Positions 4,741 to 8,948 of a stretch of DNA of 8,948 bases are shown piece after piece. This DNA comes from Acidobacteriota bacterium (GTDB lineage: Bacteria; Acidobacteriota; Blastocatellia; Pyrinomonadales; Pyrinomonadaceae). The notes beneath the pieces are model-generated. The model did no database searches. It was given only the letters and a program-made list of their open reading frames with translations, and was not told where the DNA came from. Location: assembly GCA_013813755.1 (NCBI GenBank), contig JACCRD010000196.1:1-8948 (forward strand), given 5' to 3'. The stretch's first letter is position 1. Each line of letters opens with the position of its first letter. The translations under genes and the position numbers were made by a program.

Positions 4741-6258
4741 ATGCAAGTAAAAACTCAAACGGACGAACTGCAAAATTACCTGACGGACGCGAGCAATCTG
4801 CCGGGCGGCTTTGCTCAAAAATTGTTCATTCCGAACACACGGGAAGAAATCGCGGAAATCTTAAGAGAAGCTAATGAGAAGGAAATTTCCGTCACCGTTT
4901 CGGGCGCCAGAACCGGAACTGTCGGCGGCGCGATTCCCTTTGGTGGTTTCGTCGTTTCGCTCGAAAAGTTTAATCAAATAAAAGAGATAAACGAGCAGGA
5001 GCGATTTGCTGTTGTCGGGAGCGGCGTTGTCTTGTCGGATTTGCAAAAGGCTGTTGACCAGAAAAATCTTTTTTATCCGCCCGACCCGACCGAATGGAGT
5101 TGTCAGATTGGCGGAACTGTCGCCACCAACGCGAGCGGCGCGCAAAGTTTTAAATACGGCTCGACCCGGAAATTTGTCGAACAACTCAAAATTGTTTTGC
5201 CGAACGGCGATTTTCTTAAATTAAAACGCGGTGAAGTTTTTGCGAAAGACGGATTTATTGAACTCGAAACTGAAAATGGCAATCGAATAAAAGTGAAAGT
5301 TCCAACGTACGAACAGCCACACGTTCGGAAAAACACTTCCGGTTATTTTTCGGCTGAAAATCTCGACGCAATTGATTTGTTTATCGGCAGCGAAGGAACG
5401 CTCGGAATTGTGATGGAGATTAAACTAAAACTCTTAAAAAAGCCCGAAGGTTTTTTGAGCGGCATCGTGTTTTTCAAAGACGAAAAAGATTTGCTCGAAT
5501 TTGTTGATGAAGCACGGAGGTTGTCTTTTGACGTGCACAACGAAAATCAAGATTTAATTCAAAATCCAAAATCTAAAATCCAAAATTTAATTGACGCGAC
5601 GATTTTGGAATATTTTGATGAAAACTCTCTGAAATTCATCGCCGAAAAGTTCCCTGAAATGCCTGAAAATGTGCGCGGTGCGATATTTTTTGAGCAGGAA
5701 ATGACTGCCGAAAATGAAGACGCGTTGTTTGAAGAATGGAACTCTCTGCTCGAGAAACACCGCGCCGCCCTCGACGAATCGTGGTTTACGACGAGTGAGC
5801 AGGATCACAAAAAAATGCGCGACTTTCGCCACGCTCTGCCGGTTGCCGTCAATGAGCGAATCGTTCGATACGGGCAGCGCAAAATCGGGACGGATATGGC
5901 TGTCCCGGACGAAAATTTCGCTTCGTTTCTAAAATTTTACAAACAAAAATTAAGCGAAAGTAATTTGGATTATGTGATTTTCGGACACATCGGCGACGCT
6001 CATCTGCACGCCAATATTTTGCCGAAAACCGACGAAGAAGCGCGTACAGCAAAAAATTTATACGGCAGGTTCATCGCTCAGGCGATTATGCTTGGCGGCA
6101 CAATTAGCGCGGAACACGGCATCGGAAAACTGAAAAGCAAATATCTGCAGGTGATGTACGGCGAAAGGTTCATCAACGAAATGGCGGAACTGAAAAAAGC
6201 TTTTGACCCGAACGGAATTTTGGGGCGCGGAAATATATTTGATGAAAAGTTTATCTAA
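4741..6258 (+). CDS. FAD-linked oxidase, GlcD / D-lactate dehydrogenase family
   Basis: A 505-residue flavoprotein of the VAO/PCMH family that oxidises 2-hydroxy acids such as D-lactate or glycolate; the true substrate cannot be read from sequence. The FAD-binding domain (about 25-235) shows VSGARTGTVGG at 53-63, YPPDPTEWSCQIGGTVATN with NASGA at 112-134, and IGSEGTLGIV at 215-224. The C-terminal FAD-oxidase domain carries FGHIGDAHLH at 414-423, whose histidines bind metal in relatives, and SAEHGIGKLK at 456-465. There is no fused or adjacent iron-sulfur (GlcF-like) subunit and no signal peptide, so it is probably a single-subunit cytoplasmic or membrane-peripheral enzyme. Residues about 274-284 (QNPKSKIQNLI) come from a repeat insertion and should be absent from relatives. 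Start lies 8 bp after uvrB, with no clear ribosome binding site. Confidence 0.9.
   Translation: MQVKTQTDELQNYLTDASNLPGGFAQKLFIPNTREEIAEILREANEKEISVTVSGARTGTVGGAIPFGGFVVSLEKFNQIKEINEQERFAVVGSGVVLSDLQKAVDQKNLFYPPDPTEWSCQIGGTVATNASGAQSFKYGSTRKFVEQLKIVLPNGDFLKLKRGEVFAKDGFIELETENGNRIKVKVPTYEQPHVRKNTSGYFSAENLDAIDLFIGSEGTLGIVMEIKLKLLKKPEGFLSGIVFFKDEKDLLEFVDEARRLSFDVHNENQDLIQNPKSKIQNLIDATILEYFDENSLKFIAEKFPEMPENVRGAIFFEQEMTAENEDALFEEWNSLLEKHRAALDESWFTTSEQDHKKMRDFRHALPVAVNERIVRYGQRKIGTDMAVPDENFASFLKFYKQKLSESNLDYVIFGHIGDAHLHANILPKTDEEARTAKNLYGRFIAQAIMLGGTISAEHGIGKLKSKYLQVMYGERFINEMAELKKAFDPNGILGRGNIFDEKFI
5552..5592 (+). repeat. In-frame heptamer-repeat insertion inside the FAD oxidase gene
   Basis: Four consecutive heptamers of the form CAAAATC (second copy identical, third TAAAATC, fourth CAAAATT) fill 5560-5587. 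They are bracketed by an 8-bp direct repeat ATTTAATT at 5552-5559 and 5585-5592. The two flanks are 33 bp apart, exactly 11 codons, so the frame is kept. Removing one flank plus the insert leaves Gln-Asp-Leu-Ile-Asp-Ala-Thr, a smooth join before ILEYFDE. Confidence 0.7.
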
Positions 6259-6374
6259 TTAGAGCGTGAACTTTCTTATCAAGCCTGCTTCTTTATCAAT
6301 TTGCGGCAATTCAATTTCAAAGCTAAAATACTTTCTCTCATTTAACTTATTAAAAAGGAAACACTTCTAACATA

Positions 6375-7067
6375 ATGATCAAAGCAATTTTACTTGATTT
6401 CAATGGCGTAATTATTGATGACGAGCCGCTGCATATGAAGGCGTATCAGGAAATTTTCGCTAAAGAAGGCATCGCGCTTTCGGAAGACCACTATTATTCG
6501 TGTCTCGGAATGGACGACAAAGCTTTTGTCGGAGCGCAGTATAGACGCGCCGAAAAGGAAGCTGCGGTGGAAAAAACGTCTGAAATTATCGCGGCAAAAA
6601 CGACACGCTGGCGCGAACTGATTGAAAAGGAAGTACCTGTGTTTGAAGGCGCGGAGAATTTCGTGCGGAAAATGGCGAAGGATTTTGCGCTCGGCATTGT
6701 CAGTATGGCACGACGCGAAGAAATTGAGTATGTTCTGGACAAAATAGCTTTGCGAGATTGTTTTACGATTATTATCAGCGCAGAAGATGTCTCGAATCAC
6801 AAACCCGACCCGGAATGTTATCAGAAAGGTTTTAGATTAATTGACGGGGCGCGGACAATGCTCGGCTCTAACCCGATTGTTCACGCCGATTGTCTGGTCA
6901 TCGAAGACGCGCCGCAGGGAATTATCGCGGGCAAGGGTGCCGGTTTGAAGACTTTAGGAGTGACAAATACCGTATCGGCTGAACGTCTGCGCGAAGCGGG
7001 GGCGGATTCGGTAACAAAATCTCTGTCCGATTGGATGCCAGACTCCTTGCGCCGAGTTTTCGTATAG
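6375..7067 (+). CDS. HAD-superfamily hydrolase, subfamily IA (beta-phosphoglucomutase/phosphatase-like)
   Basis: A 230-residue HAD protein with a helical C1 cap (about 16-85), related in layout to beta-phosphoglucomutase and small-molecule phosphatases. Motif I is LLDFNGVIID at 6-15: the nucleophile Asp8 is present, but the second, usually Asp, is Asn10. Motif II Ser110 lies in IVSMARREE, motif III Lys143 in NHKPDPE, and motif IV Glu177-Asp178 in VIEDAPQGI. DEPLHMKAYQ after motif I is typical of the subfamily. Asn10 removes the usual general acid/base, so phosphatase activity may be altered; it may also be a lineage-wide variant, because the rest is well conserved. It follows the oxidase after 116 bp with AAGGA about 15 bases before the ATG, and precedes the solenoid gene by 24 bp. 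The substrate is unknown. Confidence 0.88.
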   Translation: MIKAILLDFNGVIIDDEPLHMKAYQEIFAKEGIALSEDHYYSCLGMDDKAFVGAQYRRAEKEAAVEKTSEIIAAKTTRWRELIEKEVPVFEGAENFVRKMAKDFALGIVSMARREEIEYVLDKIALRDCFTIIISAEDVSNHKPDPECYQKGFRLIDGARTMLGSNPIVHADCLVIEDAPQGIIAGKGAGLKTLGVTNTVSAERLREAGADSVTKSLSDWMPDSLRRVFV

Positions 7068-7090
7068 AAAATAAAAACCAGAAAATAAAA
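7066..7090 (+). repeat. 14-nt tandem repeat between the HAD and solenoid genes
   Basis: AGAAAATAAAA occurs at 7066-7076 and 7080-7090, a period of 14 (two heptamers). It begins in the TAG stop of the HAD gene and ends just before the ATG of the next gene. It fills the place where a ribosome binding site would be expected, and none is seen. Confidence 0.5.
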
Positions 7091-7091
7091 T

Positions 7092-8591
7092 ATGACAGAA
7101 CATCTGATTTTGATTGACGAGGCTCAGGAAAATCTTTTGTCGTGCGCGACATTTTTAGCCGAAAACATCAAAAGTTCCGACGGGCGCGGCACGGCGATGA
7201 AGGAAATCGTTCCGCGATACCTCGAAAAAGGCGAAGTTGATATCGCAGCTCAATTAGCCGATTTGGTTGACGACCCGTTTGTGCGAGACCGGCTTTTGTC
7301 TGATGTCGCGGATAAATGCGCGGAAATTGACGATGACGAATATGCTCTGCAATTAGTTGAATCAATTGAAGATTTGAGTTTGCAGGCGGAAGCCAAAGAG
7401 CGCATTGCCATCCGCAAAGCATATATCGGTGAATTTGATAAAGCCTTTGAAATAACCGCTCTGCTCGATCACCCGTCGCACGCGCTCGGCATTATCGCTT
7501 ACCGGCAGACGGTTAAAGGGCTTGAGACGGAAGCGCGGCAGACGCTTTCCCTCATTGAATACCCTGCCTCCAAAGTCAACGCTTTGCAATTTATTGCCGA
7601 GCATTACGAAAAAGAAAATAAAATCGAACAAGCCAATAACGCTCTTGATGAAGCGGTCAAAGCGGCGGAAGAAACTGATTTGGCGGAAGAGACGGCGAGA
7701 ATTCTGCAGTATGTCGCCGAGCATTTTCGGGCTAACGACAGAAATGATAAAGCCATCGAAACCTTTGAAAAGGCTAAATTGATTGCCGAAAAAGTCGAAG
7801 GCGTGCACCGGGACGATCTTCTCGCCGGCATTTCGATCGGACAATTGCGTGCGGGAAGCGTTGATTTAGCTGACCGAACGCTCGATTTAGTCAATGATCC
7901 GGTGCAGACCGCGACGTGTCTGGTTGGATTTTCGAGAGTTTTTTGGGAAAAAGGCGAACGCGAAGATGCTCTGGAAAGTTTGGAGGAAGCTTACGCGCTT
8001 GTAAAATCGCAGCGCGACCGTGACATCCGCGACAGCCGGGCGCATTTTGCCGTTTGGGGAACAATCGCCGTCCAGTTTGCCAAATGCGAAAAACAGGAAC
8101 GCGCCATCGAAATTGCGCAGGAAAACATCAGCGAAAGTGAACGAACATCGGCGCTCGCCCAAATCGCGCAAGTTTCTACTCTGCAGAACGAAGACGAATT
8201 CGCGCGACAGGCACTCAAGGCGATTCCCGACGAAGCCCTTCGAATGTTCGCTTTAATCGGCGTGTCCGATGCGAAGAAACGCCTTGGCGATGAGGAAAAA
8301 GCGATTGGAGTTTTAGACGAAGCCGCCGCGCTCTGCGAAACCATACCACAGCTCACCGCGCGTTCGTCAGCCTACAATGAACTTGCCGCGCGCTTTCACG
8401 AATACGGAGAAACTGAAAAAGCGCGGGAACTTCTGCAGGAAAACTTGGAAAATATCGCCAACATCCGCGACGAAAGCATCCGCGCCGTAACTCTAGCCCA
8501 GCTCGCGGGGATTTTTAAACAAGCAAATTTTTCCGTTTCTGATGCGGAAAAAGAAATATTGAAAACATTGGTTCGCCGCGCGGAATGGTGA
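7092..8591 (+). CDS. Alpha-solenoid (TPR-like) repeat protein of unknown function
   Basis: A 499-residue, almost wholly helical, acidic protein without signal peptide or membrane segment, hence probably cytoplasmic. It consists of about a dozen helix-hairpin repeats close in length to TPRs. A recurring element A..L..(I/V).DP ends the second helix: IAAQLADLVDDP at 51-62, YALQLVESIED at 84-94, KAFEITALLDHP at 117-128, EARQTLSLIEYP at 147-158, LADRTLDLVNDP at 259-270, and FARQALKAIPDE at 370-381. The first three are spaced by exactly 33 residues. Later repeats look like ordinary TPRs (EKARELLQENL near 442-452). Such proteins are usually scaffolds for protein-protein contacts; no catalytic motif is seen. 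The ATG lies 24 bp after the HAD stop with no Shine-Dalgarno. Met36 is an alternative, but residues 1-35 look coding. The stop is TGA. I do not recognise a named family. Confidence 0.85.
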   Translation: MTEHLILIDEAQENLLSCATFLAENIKSSDGRGTAMKEIVPRYLEKGEVDIAAQLADLVDDPFVRDRLLSDVADKCAEIDDDEYALQLVESIEDLSLQAEAKERIAIRKAYIGEFDKAFEITALLDHPSHALGIIAYRQTVKGLETEARQTLSLIEYPASKVNALQFIAEHYEKENKIEQANNALDEAVKAAEETDLAEETARILQYVAEHFRANDRNDKAIETFEKAKLIAEKVEGVHRDDLLAGISIGQLRAGSVDLADRTLDLVNDPVQTATCLVGFSRVFWEKGEREDALESLEEAYALVKSQRDRDIRDSRAHFAVWGTIAVQFAKCEKQERAIEIAQENISESERTSALAQIAQVSTLQNEDEFARQALKAIPDEALRMFALIGVSDAKKRLGDEEKAIGVLDEAAALCETIPQLTARSSAYNELAARFHEYGETEKARELLQENLENIANIRDESIRAVTLAQLAGIFKQANFSVSDAEKEILKTLVRRAEW

Positions 8592-8613
8592 ACCACGACA
8601 ACTATTTAATCCG

Positions 8614-8619
8614 TATAAT
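8614..8619 (+). promoter_or_regulatory. Perfect TATAAT -10 box upstream of the secreted protein gene
   Basis: TATAAT lies 41 bases before the ATG of the following gene and 22 bases after the solenoid gene stop. No good -35 hexamer is found 16-18 bp upstream, so an activator may be needed or the match may be chance. It suggests that the last gene is transcribed separately. Confidence 0.45.
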
Positions 8620-8660
8620 ACAAAGTTTTGCTACTTTGGGTATTTTGAGGTGGTCAGATC

Positions 8661-8948
8661 ATGAAATCAAAAATTTTAAGCCTTATCTTACTGCTTTTTA
8701 CTTCGGTTAGCGCTCAGATAGTCAATGGTCAAGATAACTTTCTTCTCTCGAAGAATAAAGCAGGTGAAATAGAAATCGGAATGACCATTGATGCTTTGCA
8801 CACAAAGTATGCACCTCGATTAACCAAACTTACTGCTCAGTATCCTGAAGGCATGTTTTCTCCAATGCTTGAAATCTACTTAAATGGTAAGTTGCAGAAT
8901 GCTGAACCTTCGATAACAGTAGCCATTGATAAAGAAAACGATTGGATT
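8661..8948 (+). CDS. Secreted protein of unknown function, 5' part (runs off the window)
   Basis: An open frame of 96 codons reaches the window edge without a stop. It begins with a clear Sec signal peptide: MKSK, then a hydrophobic stretch ILSLILLLF, then TSVSA with a probable signal peptidase I cut after Ala18. The mature part contains EIEIGMTIDALHTKYAPRL at about 36-54, reminiscent of small periplasmic proteins with an IGMT..(E/D)(V/L) segment, but no family can be named. Start choice is supported by GAGGTGG seven bases before the ATG. Codon use is markedly more AT-rich than in the genes before it, which fits recent acquisition or a weakly selected lineage-specific gene. It is probably exported to the periplasm or outside. 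Confidence 0.72.
   Translation, partial: MKSKILSLILLLFTSVSAQIVNGQDNFLLSKNKAGEIEIGMTIDALHTKYAPRLTKLTAQYPEGMFSPMLEIYLNGKLQNAEPSITVAIDKENDWI

Noticed and set aside
6259..6374. Minus-strand open stretch reading FSFEIELPQIDKEAGLIRKFTL before a TAA at 6259-6261
   Set aside because: It is only about 35 codons between stops, has no start codon and no recognisable family. It could be a gene tail remnant, but support is too thin to annotate.
1..8948. Defence system, CRISPR array, prophage or insertion sequence
   Set aside because: No repeat-spacer pattern, integrase, transposase or phage gene was seen; the genes are housekeeping or solitary conserved proteins.

Overview
The window reads as chromosomal housekeeping DNA of a free-living bacterium using the standard genetic code. 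GC is moderate in genes and clearly lower between them. Intergenic spacers carry AT-rich heptamer repeats. A CIRCE-controlled groES-groEL operon, the long form of PurC, a stand-alone Fis-type helix-turn-helix protein and an alpha-solenoid protein of a kind I associate with Blastocatellia/Pyrinomonadaceae suggest Acidobacteriota. That placement rests on general impression and is tentative. There is no sign of phage, plasmid, transposase, tRNA, rRNA or CRISPR.

Left part (1-920, minus strand): groES and the 5' end of groEL, driven by a sigma70-type promoter whose -10 overlaps a perfect CIRCE operator. The groEL frame is broken by a TGA exactly where the invariant ATP-site glycine (DGTTT motif) should be. 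The frame on both sides still reads as good GroEL, so this is either a sequencing/assembly error or a very recent nonsense mutation.

Middle (920-2740): a 5'-truncated remnant of a MOSC-domain protein (plus strand) converges on, and overlaps by four bases, a small Fis-type DNA-binding protein (minus strand). The latter lies downstream of purC (minus strand, purine biosynthesis). Between purC and the fis-like gene is a 7-nt-periodic repeat with inverted arms that also supplies the last codons and stop of purC. The 299-bp divergent spacer between purC and uvrB holds a 10-bp direct repeat flanking two hairpins.

Right part (2744-8591, plus strand): a probable operon of uvrB (nucleotide excision repair), a GlcD-like FAD-linked oxidase, a HAD-superfamily hydrolase with an Asp-to-Asn change in motif I, and a 499-residue alpha-helical repeat protein of unknown role. 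The oxidase gene contains a 33-bp in-frame insertion made of CAAAATC-type heptamers flanked by an 8-bp direct repeat. This is the clearest case here of a repeat element remodelling a protein. At the right edge, behind its own TATAAT box and a good ribosome binding site, begins a secreted protein with visibly lower GC; it runs off the window.

I found no convincing new multi-gene system. The items most worth a second look are the groEL nonsense codon, the heptamer-repeat insertion in the oxidase, and the uncharacterised solenoid protein.
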